Source: Alphaproteobacteria bacterium UBA828 (GTDB lineage: Bacteria > Pseudomonadota > Alphaproteobacteria > UBA828). Taken from it: a stretch of DNA of 64,000 nucleotides. The position numbers and the translations under genes were made by a program. This document shows positions 24,897 to 33,812 of the stretch, one piece after another. The stretch lies in the NCBI GenBank assembly GCA_002296185.1, contig DBHM01000013.1, positions 1 through 64,000 on the forward strand, in the 5' to 3' direction. Numbering within the stretch: position 1 is the first letter of the stretch; the number at the start of each line of letters is the position of its first letter. A model generated the notes under the pieces. The model made no database searches and had not been told where the DNA came from. It was given only the letters and a program-made list of their open reading frames with translations.

Positions 24897-26069
24897 ATGC
24901 CAAAACCTGGACAATCAGAAATTAGCGAACAAGACGAACGTATTATTCTGGAAAATATTGACAGATTTATCGAGAGAGATGTTAAACCAAACGTACATCA
25001 ACTTGAGAAAGACGACATATATCCAATTGAAATTGTTGATAAAATGAAGTCTTTAGGTTTATTCGGTGCGACTATATCTACTGAATATGGAGGTCTAGGT
25101 CTTCCAGTAACAACCTACTCCAAAATTGTGGAAAAAATTTCAGGTGCTTGGATGTCGGTTAGTGGAATCATTAATTCTCACCTAATTATGGCAGCAGCAA
25201 TAGAAAGGCACGGTACAGATGAGCAAAAGTCTCATTATTTACCTCGTTTTGCTACAGGAGAAATGAGAGGAGGCATTGCTCTCACTGAACCTGATTGCGG
25301 GACAGATCTTCAATCCATTAGGACAGTGGCTAAAAAGAAGGGAAATAGTGGTTATATTATTAACGGTTCAAAAATGTGGATTACAAATAGCCAAGAAGGT
25401 CATGTCGTAGCCTTACTTGTGAAAACAGACCCAAATGCAGAGCCTCGCCACAAAGGAATGAGCCTATTTCTTGCTGAAAAAGGAGATGGTTTCAAAGTGA
25501 GCCGTAAACTAGAAAAACTCGGCTACAAAGGTATAGATAGTTGTGAATTAGTTTTTGATGATTATTTTGTTGATTCAGATAAACTTATTGGTGGTGAAGA
25601 AGGAAAAGGTCTCCAACAAGTTTTAGGTGGACTCGAGCTTGGCCGAATTAATGTGGCAGCAAGAGGTGTGGGGATTGCACAAGCTACCCTTGATGAGGCA
25701 GTTAAATATAGTCAAACCCGTAAGACCTTTGGCAAACCAATATGTCAACACCAAGCAATACAATTGAAACTCGCTGAAATGGCTACACGGCTTGAAGCTG
25801 CAAGATTATTAACCGATAGAGCTGCTGAAGCTTTTGCAAGTGGACAAAGAGCAGATATGGAAGCCGGTATGGCAAAACTATTTGCTACAGAAGCTGCCAT
25901 GGAAAATGCACTTGATGCAATGAGAATTCATGGAGGCTATGGATACTCAAAAGAATACCCAATAGAGAGAATGTTTCGTGACGCTCCATTATTATTAATT
26001 GGTGAGGGTACAAACGAGATCCAAAAAATAATTATTGCCCGCCAGTTAATTGAAAGAAATCCTACATAA
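24897..26069 (+). CDS. Acyl-CoA dehydrogenase family protein
   Basis: About 390 residues with full ACAD architecture: N-terminal helical domain, beta domain with ALTEPDCGTDL (flavin and substrate contacts) and WITNSQ, and C-terminal helical domain with RTFGKPI-type and MRIHGGYGYS motifs. The catalytic glutamate lies in LLLIGEGTNEIQ. It introduces a 2,3-double bond in an acyl-CoA using FAD, with electrons passing to ETF. The ATG at 24897 follows an AAGGAAG ribosome site and matches family length; the frame is open upstream to a TTG at 24828 that I reject. It is followed by a CoA-transferase 28 bases later and faces a divergent importer operon. Confidence 0.92.
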   Translation: MPKPGQSEISEQDERIILENIDRFIERDVKPNVHQLEKDDIYPIEIVDKMKSLGLFGATISTEYGGLGLPVTTYSKIVEKISGAWMSVSGIINSHLIMAAAIERHGTDEQKSHYLPRFATGEMRGGIALTEPDCGTDLQSIRTVAKKKGNSGYIINGSKMWITNSQEGHVVALLVKTDPNAEPRHKGMSLFLAEKGDGFKVSRKLEKLGYKGIDSCELVFDDYFVDSDKLIGGEEGKGLQQVLGGLELGRINVAARGVGIAQATLDEAVKYSQTRKTFGKPICQHQAIQLKLAEMATRLEAARLLTDRAAEAFASGQRADMEAGMAKLFATEAAMENALDAMRIHGGYGYSKEYPIERMFRDAPLLLIGEGTNEIQKIIIARQLIERNPT

Positions 26070-26097
26070 TTAATACATAAACTTAACGGAGTCTCGT

Positions 26098-27309
26098 GTG
26101 AATAACGAACACCTTCCTTTAAAAGGTCTAAAGATTATTGCCCTTGAACAATATGGGGCAGCACCTTTCGGCACAATGTTTCTAGCAGATCTTGGCGCTG
26201 ATGTTATTAAAGTAGAGAATCACCTAACAGGGGGAGAGATGGGACGTCATGTCGTGCCATATTCCGAAGACGGAGACAGTCTTTTTTTTCAAAGTTTTAG
26301 TGCCAATAAACGATCGATAGGTCTAAATATCAAAAGTTCAAATGGTAGAAAGATATTAGACAAATTAGTGTCTTCTTCTGACGCTCTAATTAATAATCTT
26401 CGAGGAGATCTTGTTAATAAATTAGGATTAAATTATAAATCCTTTTCTAAACATAAGCCTGAAATTGTGTGTGTTCATCTTTCTGCCTATGGAAGGAACA
26501 ATTCAAGAGCCTCTTGGCCTGGACTAGATTATGTAATGCAAGCAGAAGCAGGATATCTTTCTGTTACTGGCGAGCCCTCGTCACCTCCAACTCGTTTTGG
26601 ACTTTCTATAGTAGATTATCAAGCAGGACTTACAGCCGCATTGGCACTATTAGCAGGAATACTTGGTGCACAAAGAACTGGAAGGGGCCAAGATTATGAT
26701 GCAGCCCTTTTTGATGTTGCAATGACCAACCTAAGTTATCCTGCAACCTGGCATCTAACTGAGGGATATAAACCTGAACGTATAGCAAGATCAGGACATC
26801 CATCACTTGTTCCGAGTGAATTATATAAAACTAAAAATGGCTGGATATTTATTATGGCAAATAAGGATAGTTTTTGGCCAAAACTTGTTACAGCTATTGA
26901 AAAACCTCAGTGGATAAAAGATCCAAGAATCAGTGATTTCAAGTCTAGATTAAAAAATCGTCAGCTAGTTGTGGAATTACTGTCAGAAGTTTTTATTAAA
27001 GAAAATACAGAATATTGGCTAAGTAAACTTACAGGCCTACTTCCATGCGCCCCAGTAAACAATATAGAATCCGCATTATCTAATAAGTTTTCCGATGAAA
27101 GAATGATAACACAAAAGATATCTCATCCAAAGTGGCAGAACATGAAAGTAGTACGACAACCAATACTTGCTGATGAAAATGTTTTACCTCGCAAAAAGGC
27201 GCCTTTACTTGGAGAAGATACAATCAATATATTAAAGGAGATCGGCTATGAAGAAGAAGAAATTAATACATTGTTAAGCGATAAAACAATATTTTCTCAA
27301 ATAATCTAG
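26098..27309 (+). CDS. CaiB/BaiF family (class III) CoA-transferase
   Basis: 403 residues. LEQYGAAPFGTMFLADLGADVIKVE at the N-terminus is the CoA-transferase signature, and D173 in GLSIVDYQAGL is the catalytic aspartate. It uses a GTG start with CGGAG five bases upstream; the first in-frame ATG would delete the signature. It forms a rightward pair with the acyl-CoA dehydrogenase, and probably activates the acid that the dehydrogenase then oxidises. Only distantly similar to the CoA-transferase at 9083. It converges with MmgE/PrpD, with a long AT hairpin between. Confidence 0.9.
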   Translation: MNNEHLPLKGLKIIALEQYGAAPFGTMFLADLGADVIKVENHLTGGEMGRHVVPYSEDGDSLFFQSFSANKRSIGLNIKSSNGRKILDKLVSSSDALINNLRGDLVNKLGLNYKSFSKHKPEIVCVHLSAYGRNNSRASWPGLDYVMQAEAGYLSVTGEPSSPPTRFGLSIVDYQAGLTAALALLAGILGAQRTGRGQDYDAALFDVAMTNLSYPATWHLTEGYKPERIARSGHPSLVPSELYKTKNGWIFIMANKDSFWPKLVTAIEKPQWIKDPRISDFKSRLKNRQLVVELLSEVFIKENTEYWLSKLTGLLPCAPVNNIESALSNKFSDERMITQKISHPKWQNMKVVRQPILADENVLPRKKAPLLGEDTINILKEIGYEEEEINTLLSDKTIFSQII

Positions 27310-27325
27310 AAAATTAAATTAAGAT

Positions 27326-27359
27326 TCTATAAATATATATTCATATATATATTTATAGA
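27326..27359. terminator. 15-bp AT-only hairpin between convergent genes
   Basis: TCTATAAATATATAT (27326-27340), loop TCAT, ATATATATTTATAGA (27345-27359). The right arm includes the stop codon of the leftward MmgE/PrpD gene. The stem is perfect, with only one G/C pair. The position suggests a shared 3'-end structure. Confidence 0.5.
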
Positions 27360-28753
27360 TGCCCCTCACATTTAAAATAATCTGTGATAGTACTAAATTT
27401 ACAAACGTCATCAATATTTAGAACGGCATTTATAGCAGATTCATAATTTCCTTTTGATAAAACTAGGCTAGCATTTTCTTTGAATTTACTAATTATCTCT
27501 TTGGGCTCTAAAGGAGTAACATCAGCTCCCCTATTGATCTCTTCTCTTTGAATAAAAACTTCATTATTTTTAGTGGTAACTTCTATTTCTCCGGAAAAGT
27601 ATTTAGGATATAAAGAGCCCTCCATTGGTTCACAAAAAACTTTATCACAAACACTAATAACCTGAGGCTCTGTATATGAAGACTTTTCAAGATCAGCAAG
27701 TGTAAAACGATCACGAACAATTGCACTAGCTACGAGATAAGGTAAACTAAATTGAGCCTCGTATCCACTACCCGGTCTCCGTTTTGCAGATAAAGGTTCA
27801 CCGACAACAGGTAGGCTATCTTCCGCAACTCTCGCAACAACTTTTTTTACGTCTTCTGAAGACAAACTATGCTCATTAAATAATTTACGTGTAGCATCAA
27901 TACATGAATGAGTTAAATGACATGCTGGATAAGGCTTAACTCCTACACTTAACATTTCCCATTCTTTACCCAAACCCTTAGTTACAATCCCAATATCTAC
28001 TTCTATATCTTCACTAGAGCAGGTATTATATACACCATACCGTCCTTCATAAGGGCTTAACACACCTTCAAAACCATGCTTACACATAGACACTGCAGTA
28101 AGGCCACAAACCGCAGCCCAACCTGGATGCATTCGTTTTGTCCATGCTCCTTCTTTTAAAAATTCAAGATTTCCAGAAGCCATACTATAGACAGTGCCTT
28201 GTGCTTGAACTAACTCTTTAACACTTAATGAAGCTAAACAACCTGCTGCTATTGTTGAACCAAATGCACCTATTAAACCTGTAGGATGAAAACCCTTCTT
28301 ATGAAAACCCCCTTTAGCAGCCATTCCTATACGGGAACTGCACTCAATGGCTGCAATATAAGCAGATAATGCTTTTTTTCCATCAACACTATGACGCTTT
28401 GCTGCGCTTAAAACAGATGGAAGAGCACTTGCTGTTGAATGAATCACACCTGCAACATGAGTATCATCAAAATCTAAAGAATGAATCAGAAAACCGTTCA
28501 TTAAAGCAGACTCTCGATACGGTAGACCAACGTTCGATCCTATTATGGGGTAATCTCCCTCCCCTCCAATATCAAGAATTCCAGAAAGTGTTTTTTTACT
28601 ATACGTTTGCTTTGTAGACGCAAGAGCTATTCCAAAAGCATCTAATATATGCAATTTAGCACGGTGAATAACTGCCTCAGGAATATCTTCATATCTTAAC
28701 GTTATCGCAAATTCTGCAAGTACTTCAGATATTGATTTGGTAGAATCATTCAT
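27353..28753 (-). CDS. MmgE/PrpD family protein
   Basis: 466 residues; family blocks visible are LIHSLDFDDTHVAGVIHSTA, GFHPTGLIGAFGSTIAAG, KPYPACHLTHSCIDA and the C-terminal RRPGSGYEAQFSLPY segment. As in relatives, the DDTH and KPYP motifs line the active site of dehydratases or decarboxylases acting on tricarboxylic acids. It is the last gene of a leftward run EamA-kinase-MaoC-MmgE/PrpD. It shares little sequence with the copy at 11974 beyond family motifs, so the two probably have different substrates. Confidence 0.88.
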   Translation of the reverse strand: MNDSTKSISEVLAEFAITLRYEDIPEAVIHRAKLHILDAFGIALASTKQTYSKKTLSGILDIGGEGDYPIIGSNVGLPYRESALMNGFLIHSLDFDDTHVAGVIHSTASALPSVLSAAKRHSVDGKKALSAYIAAIECSSRIGMAAKGGFHKKGFHPTGLIGAFGSTIAAGCLASLSVKELVQAQGTVYSMASGNLEFLKEGAWTKRMHPGWAAVCGLTAVSMCKHGFEGVLSPYEGRYGVYNTCSSEDIEVDIGIVTKGLGKEWEMLSVGVKPYPACHLTHSCIDATRKLFNEHSLSSEDVKKVVARVAEDSLPVVGEPLSAKRRPGSGYEAQFSLPYLVASAIVRDRFTLADLEKSSYTEPQVISVCDKVFCEPMEGSLYPKYFSGEIEVTTKNNEVFIQREEINRGADVTPLEPKEIISKFKENASLVLSKGNYESAINAVLNIDDVCKFSTITDYFKCEGHL

Positions 28754-28849
28754 GGACTCTTAAGGATCCCCTAAAATGTTAGGATGCAATTTGGAAAATA
28801 GCATAATTCAATATTTAAAATTTTTTTTAATTTATGTTCTGTCTCAATT

Positions 28850-29368
28850 TTAATAATTAACCTTATCATCAACAGCATGACCCATCTTTGGAATTAACAT
28901 AGCTCGCTCAAAACTAATAACCTGAGCACCCTCCTGATTACATCCGATACTCCGGATCTTAACTATACCTTGAGTTGGTCGAGAATTTGATTCTCTCTTC
29001 TCCAATATTTTAGATGAAGCATAAATAGTATCACCGGCGAATACAGGTGAAGTTAATTTGATATCAGTCCACCCAAGATTAGCTATAGCCTTCTGACTTG
29101 TGTCACTTACGGACATTCCAGCAACAATAGATAATGTGAGACAACTATTTACTAAAGGTTTTCCAAATTCACTTGCAGCAGCATACACTGAGTCAAAATG
29201 TATTGGGTGTTGGTTCATTGTTAATAGAGTAAACCAACTATTGTCCACCTCACTTATGGTTCTACCTGGACGATGTTCATAGATATCTCCCACGACAAAG
29301 TCCTCAAAATAACGACCATAGCTCTCTCGATAAGTTTTATCAGATACTTTTTTTCCTAAAGCAACCAT
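28850..29368 (-). CDS. MaoC-like (hot-dog) acyl-CoA hydratase
   Basis: 172 residues. GRYFEDFVVGDIYEHRPGRTISEVDN leads into the hydratase-2 motif MNQHPIHFDSVYAA, and GLTLSI-type helix residues (NSCLTLSIVAGMSV) follow. Such proteins hydrate enoyl-CoA, or mesaconyl-/itaconyl-CoA in related pathways. A TAGGAG ribosome site precedes the ATG. It sits between the APH-like kinase and MmgE/PrpD, on the opposite strand to the acyl-CoA dehydrogenase and CoA-transferase, so a beta-oxidation-like route (CoA transfer, dehydrogenation, hydration) can be assembled from neighbours. Confidence 0.87.
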   Translation of the reverse strand: MVALGKKVSDKTYRESYGRYFEDFVVGDIYEHRPGRTISEVDNSWFTLLTMNQHPIHFDSVYAAASEFGKPLVNSCLTLSIVAGMSVSDTSQKAIANLGWTDIKLTSPVFAGDTIYASSKILEKRESNSRPTQGIVKIRSIGCNQEGAQVISFERAMLIPKMGHAVDDKVNY

Positions 29369-29414
29369 AAATTAAACTCCTAAAGATAATTCATATAAAA
29401 TATATTATGTTGAT

Positions 29415-30494
29415 TTACTCCACTCTACTAGAGGCTATATCATGAGCAAATACAAACATGTCCTCTAAATATTCTTCAAAACGACCAAATCGAGGATCCT
29501 TTGTGGTACCTCTTTTATATTGTGCATTGATTTGTAAAAATACAACTGCAAGTTTAAACTGTGCTAGAACTCTATAAAACCTGATATCACTTGTATCTCT
29601 ACCACTTTTTTCAGAATACATACGAATAACATCTTTTCTTTTAGGAAACGAAAGACACGAAGTTGGCATTTGCTCAATTATTTGCATTGCCTTTGGATCA
29701 TCAGGCTCAACCCAATAACTTAATAAAGTACCTAGGTCAAAAAGTGGATCTCCTCTTGATCCCATATCCCAATCAACAACGGCAATAGGTGTTAAATCTT
29801 TTGGATCTAATAAAATATTATCCAATTTAAAATCATTATGAAGTAAAGTAGGTAATCCATCCTTCACCTGATTCTTCTCCAACCAATTCACAACTTCTAT
29901 AGCTATATTTGGAGGGCTATCATCTGATCCTAGAAAAAGTCTTTTTTTCCATCCCTTAACCGCTCTTTCGAGAAAACCCTCAGGCTTTCCAAAATCCCCA
30001 AGCCCAACAGTCTCAGCATCAACATTATGTAGGTCTACAAGTATATCGATAAGAAGTTCAGTTATTTTAACAGGAGCATCTTTAATTAAAGCTACTTCTT
30101 CAGGAAGATGACCACTAATAGTATTTCCTTTTCTATATTCCATAATTAAAAAATGATTGCCTAAAATACTGTGATCTGGACAGTAATGAAAACTTTTTGG
30201 GGCTAAGGGAAATTCTTTCCACAATTTACTTAGAATATGATGTTCTCTTTTCATATCGTTTGCACCAGGTGGTATCTTTCCCATCGGTGGTCTTCTTAAA
30301 ACTGACAAGGATCCATTAACTATTATTTGGTAATTAAGGTTACCAAAACCAGATGAGAACTGTTTTGGTGCATTAAGTTCTGGATCAAAACTAAGGCCCT
30401 CAGATTGTAGATAGCATTGTAGAGCTTTCCAATCTTGAGCAGTCTCAGAATCCTTATCTAAAAAAACTGGGTCCGCGCCCCAAACAGAAACCAT
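29415..30494 (-). CDS. APH-family kinase (LvaA/ACAD11-N-like phosphotransferase)
   Basis: About 359 residues with a kinase-like fold: nucleotide-binding strands near residues 48-75 (GFGNLNYQIIVN, SVLRRPP), the Brenner motif HNDFKLDN (219-226) with catalytic aspartate, and the Mg-binding DWDMGSRGDPLFDLG (241-255). The last signature is typical of the branch found with acyl-CoA dehydrogenases, including LvaA of levulinate catabolism and the kinase domain of ACAD11, which phosphorylate 4-hydroxyacyl-CoA. ATG at 30494 is favoured because AGGTGA lies upstream; a GTG nine bases earlier is an alternative. A role as antibiotic-resistance kinase is unlikely given the context. Confidence 0.82.
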   Translation of the reverse strand: MVSVWGADPVFLDKDSETAQDWKALQCYLQSEGLSFDPELNAPKQFSSGFGNLNYQIIVNGSLSVLRRPPMGKIPPGANDMKREHHILSKLWKEFPLAPKSFHYCPDHSILGNHFLIMEYRKGNTISGHLPEEVALIKDAPVKITELLIDILVDLHNVDAETVGLGDFGKPEGFLERAVKGWKKRLFLGSDDSPPNIAIEVVNWLEKNQVKDGLPTLLHNDFKLDNILLDPKDLTPIAVVDWDMGSRGDPLFDLGTLLSYWVEPDDPKAMQIIEQMPTSCLSFPKRKDVIRMYSEKSGRDTSDIRFYRVLAQFKLAVVFLQINAQYKRGTTKDPRFGRFEEYLEDMFVFAHDIASSRVE

Positions 30495-30588
30495 AAAGAT
30501 CACCTAACGTTATTTTCTCTTATAGGGAAGTCTTAATATTACAAATTCATCGCGTAAGCACCAGAATATCGCTCAAGAAATTCAAAAA

Positions 30589-31494
30589 TTATCTATTCTT
30601 AAGGTTAATGAAGAAAACTCCCATAAATAAAGGCACTAAAGCAATTAGTACCCATATACTCAGCCTTTCTCCGAAGAAAGCCATCCCCCATAAAATTCCT
30701 GTAATAGGAGTTATAAAATTAACGCTTGTAAAAAATACAGGGCCCATAGTCCGAATTAGCTCAAGGAAAAGATATATACCTAATGCCTGCAATGGCGCCG
30801 ACATAATTAGTGCCCAATCTGCATCATCCATTTGACCACTAAACCACCACCAATCACCCGAACCCGCCATAAAAACAAATAAAAATAATGATGTGGCAAG
30901 GAAAAAACCAGCTGAGAATTGGATTGCGTCACTTTTAGGTGGAGGAAGTAATGCAGCAGATAATGCACTTGTTGCATACCCGAGTGGTGCAAGCAAAACT
31001 AAGATAACCCAACCAACAAGATCAGGGCTTGGTAAGCTTGCTTCAGGAATCACTATAAGCAAAACTCCACCTACACCAACGATAAAACCAAATGATTTTA
31101 ATGCTGTTAGTCTGTCTAACCTGAATATTACAGCCCCTAAATAAGTTAAAATTGGTGCTAAGGCTACTAACATACTAGTTATACCTGCAGGCACCCCTTC
31201 ACTTGATGCAATTGTTACAGCAATATAGGGAATACCAAACCCTGATATTCCGGTCATAAAATAACCTCGCAGATGAGGAATACTAATACCAGGGTAGGAT
31301 CTTTTAGGTAGACACATAATCATCATAATTATACCTGCACCTAAACTCATCCAAAATGAAAATGCAAAAGCAGGTATCCCACCACCTACCCCTACACCGA
31401 CTAAAGAGTAAGTTAGACCATAGGCAACTCCGGTTATAAAAAGCATAAAGAGAGGAAGAATAATTGGATTTGGATGGATTCCAAAGAAATTCAT
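30589..31494 (-). CDS. EamA/DMT superfamily transporter
   Basis: 301 residues, about ten hydrophobic segments arranged as two EamA repeats, the second ending with GMAFFGERLSIWVLIALVPLF, the typical C-terminal signature. Located in the inner membrane; exports or imports small metabolites, with no specificity visible. It is first in the leftward set transporter-kinase-MaoC-MmgE/PrpD and lies next to the NTF2-like gene on the other strand. Inference only: it may carry the acid used by that set. Confidence 0.85.
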   Translation of the reverse strand: MNFFGIHPNPIILPLFMLFITGVAYGLTYSLVGVGVGGGIPAFAFSFWMSLGAGIIMMIMCLPKRSYPGISIPHLRGYFMTGISGFGIPYIAVTIASSEGVPAGITSMLVALAPILTYLGAVIFRLDRLTALKSFGFIVGVGGVLLIVIPEASLPSPDLVGWVILVLLAPLGYATSALSAALLPPPKSDAIQFSAGFFLATSLFLFVFMAGSGDWWWFSGQMDDADWALIMSAPLQALGIYLFLELIRTMGPVFFTSVNFITPITGILWGMAFFGERLSIWVLIALVPLFMGVFFINLKNR

Positions 31495-31622
31495 TAACTT
31501 AGCCCTTTAGCTTACTTATTAATTCCGATATCAATTATGCCTATAATTTTATAAAAGATTATATGCAATATGATGATTTATATTATATCTAGTCAATTAA
31601 TAAACTAAATTTGGAGATTATA

Positions 31623-32012
31623 ATGAAATTACTTAACAAATCTGAACTGATAGAACTAGTAGAAAATAAATACTTTGCAAATGTAGATGGTAAGAATCTT
31701 GATGAGACAGTTTCTTGTTTTTCAAAAAATGCAATTCTGACAGTTCAAACCGCACAAACCACTCATAATGGCCATGATGAAATTGAGAGGATGTTCAATG
31801 ATTTTATGTCATCGACAAAAGTTATATATCACGGTGACTTTACTCACGTAGTAGACGAAGAAAATCAATGTATAGCTTCACAGTTTCTAGCTCGTAATGA
31901 CTATGATGATAAGCCTACAGTCTCTATGAGAAACTGTAACTTCTTTGTTATTGAAGAAGGTGTCTTTAAAAATGTTACGATTTATATGAGTGACGAAAAC
32001 CCATTAGTATGA
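31623..32012 (+). CDS. NTF2-like (SnoaL-type) small protein
   Basis: 129 residues in the cone-shaped NTF2-like fold: an N-terminal helix (ELIELVENKYFANVDGKNLDETVSCF), then strands FSKNAILTVQT, HDEIERMFNDFM, CIASQFLARNDY and VSMRNCNFFVIEEGVF. It starts at ATG 31623 behind GGAG; a TTG 12 bases earlier is unnecessary. The fold binds or converts small hydrophobic substrates in several unrelated enzymes, so no reaction is proposed. Stands alone, co-directional with the hydrolase gene 137 bases later. Confidence 0.7.
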   Translation: MKLLNKSELIELVENKYFANVDGKNLDETVSCFSKNAILTVQTAQTTHNGHDEIERMFNDFMSSTKVIYHGDFTHVVDEENQCIASQFLARNDYDDKPTVSMRNCNFFVIEEGVFKNVTIYMSDENPLV

Positions 32013-32148
32013 TTACTTATGCGGCATAATTTAATTAGAATAAAAATTTATATAGATAATTTATTTAATATTTTAATACTATAATGATTACATGATCTAA
32101 TATCTATTCACTTATCATCAACTTATAACAATTTATAAGGGTAATTTT

Positions 32149-32772
32149 ATGTCATCAGATACCGAAATATATAAAAAACAAAATTTTGGTAATACAATTG
32201 GGATGGGCAAGAAGCCAGCCCTATTAATAGTAGATTTTGTGAATGGTTTTAATGACGAAAATGCTTTTGGTGGAGGTAATATTCCACAAGCAATTAAAAT
32301 TACTCAAAGTTTACTGGAATTCGCACGCAACCAGAAGCTTCCGATTGCACATACTCGTGTTGTTTTTGCAGACGACGGATCAGATCTTAATTTAATGTAC
32401 AAAAAAGTTCCAAGTCTTAAAACACTAACGGAAAACTCAAAAGAGAGTCAAATTGTTCCTGAGCTAACACCTAATAATGGTGAAATCATAGTTCGTAAAA
32501 GAGTTCCCTCAGCTTTTTTTGGCACTGATTTAGCCCCACAACTTACTTTACTTGGAGTTGATACAATTATGATAACAGGTTGCACAACCAGCGGTTGCGT
32601 TAGAGCTAGTGCACTTGATGCAATGTGTTGGGGCTTTATACCCATAGTTATTACAGATGGCTGCGGTGATAGAGCTATTGGACCTCATGAGGCAAATTTA
32701 TTTGATCTTGGCCAAAAATATGTTGATCTAATGACAGCTAGTGAAGCTATGGAAAAAATAAGGAATAAATAA
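32149..32772 (+). CDS. N-carbamoylsarcosine amidase-like cysteine hydrolase
   Basis: 207 residues. The triad is visible: D in LLIVDFVNGF, K in VRKRVPSAFFGTDL and C in TGCTTSGCVRASALDAM. This TTSGCVRAS motif and the final DRAIGPHEANLFDLGQKY segment are strongly characteristic of N-carbamoylsarcosine amidase / NicF-type maleamate amidohydrolase. It would hydrolyse an N-carbamoyl amino acid or maleamate, releasing ammonia and CO2 or an acid. The stop overlaps the next gene start (TAATG). It converges with hyuB2, making a hydantoin-ring-opening plus decarbamoylation sequence plausible. Confidence 0.88.
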   Translation: MSSDTEIYKKQNFGNTIGMGKKPALLIVDFVNGFNDENAFGGGNIPQAIKITQSLLEFARNQKLPIAHTRVVFADDGSDLNLMYKKVPSLKTLTENSKESQIVPELTPNNGEIIVRKRVPSAFFGTDLAPQLTLLGVDTIMITGCTTSGCVRASALDAMCWGFIPIVITDGCGDRAIGPHEANLFDLGQKYVDLMTASEAMEKIRNK

Positions 32773-33800
32773 TGAAAGCTATTGTTTTACATGAGTTCGG
32801 AGGAATTGAAAAACTTTTATATCAGGACATAGAAACACCTAAACCAGGTCCTGGCCAGGTTTTAGTAAAGATCCATGCTAGCGGAATAAACCATTTGGAC
32901 CATGACCTCCGTGAAGGAATTTCTGGGATTGATCTAAACTTTCCCCATGTAATTGGTGTTGAAGGTGCAGGCGAAGTAGCAGAACTTGGAGATGGGTCGA
33001 ATAGATTTTCTATTGGAGATCGAGTTGCAATTCATTTTGCACAAGGAGATCCCACAAGTGATATGTGGCTATCTGGACTTGATGGAGTTGACTTTACCCA
33101 TGGAAGGATCGGTGCATCCCGTTGGGGAACTCATGCTGAATTTTGTGTAGTTGAAGAAACCTCACTAATTACAATTCCTACTAATATATCATACGAAAAA
33201 GCAGCAGCTTCAATTATTGGTTTAGGAACTGCTTGGCATATGACTGTTAATCTGGGTCAAATCCAAGCCGGACAAAAAATTCTAATTAATGCAGCAGGCA
33301 GTGTTGTTGGATCCAGTGCTATCCAAGTAGCAAAACTCCATGGCGCACACATAATCGCTACCGTTGGAAGCGAACAAAAAATGTCAAAGGCAAAAGATAT
33401 AGGTGCAGATGTGGTTTTAAATTACTCCTCTGATAATATATTTGAATCTATACAGGATATTACCAATGGGAAGGGTGTAGATTTAGTTATTGAAAGCGTA
33501 GGTGGAGATATATTTGCACAAAGTGTCAAGTCAGTGTGCCTAAATGGTCGTTTAGTAACATGTGGAGCTCATGCTGGAGAAACAGTCCCTATAAATATTA
33601 TAGAATTATTTCGTAAGCATATGATGATACATGGGAGTCATCTTGCTGGGCGAAAAGAAATACGGCATATTCTCGGACTTATTGCTGATGACCAATTAAC
33701 ACCAGTTATTGATTCTACTTTTCCACTTAGTAAGATTGTAGAGGCAGCAAAGAAAACTGCAAATCGGGATGTTTTTGGTAAAATGCTTTTGCTGCCCTAA
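32772..33800 (+). CDS. MDR-family quinone oxidoreductase / zinc-independent alcohol dehydrogenase-like
   Basis: 342 residues of the medium-chain dehydrogenase family. The N-terminal GroES-like domain (GQVLVKIHASGINHLDHDLREG) and VIGVEGAGEVAELG are followed by a Rossmann domain with ILINAAGSVVGSSAIQVAKLHGA. No structural zinc cysteines are present in the lobe loop, as in NADPH:quinone reductases (zeta-crystallin type). It likely reduces an enone or quinone, or oxidises an alcohol. Start overlaps the hydrolase stop by one base (TAATG), so the two are translationally coupled. It converges with hyuB2, with no hairpin between. Confidence 0.87.
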   Translation: MKAIVLHEFGGIEKLLYQDIETPKPGPGQVLVKIHASGINHLDHDLREGISGIDLNFPHVIGVEGAGEVAELGDGSNRFSIGDRVAIHFAQGDPTSDMWLSGLDGVDFTHGRIGASRWGTHAEFCVVEETSLITIPTNISYEKAAASIIGLGTAWHMTVNLGQIQAGQKILINAAGSVVGSSAIQVAKLHGAHIIATVGSEQKMSKAKDIGADVVLNYSSDNIFESIQDITNGKGVDLVIESVGGDIFAQSVKSVCLNGRLVTCGAHAGETVPINIIELFRKHMMIHGSHLAGRKEIRHILGLIADDQLTPVIDSTFPLSKIVEAAKKTANRDVFGKMLLLP

Positions 33801-33812
33801 TTACAGATATAT

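Noticed and set aside
29415..30494. Aminoglycoside resistance gene
   Set aside because: The DWDMGSRGDPLFDLG motif and context (acyl-CoA genes) point to a metabolic kinase of the ACAD-associated branch.
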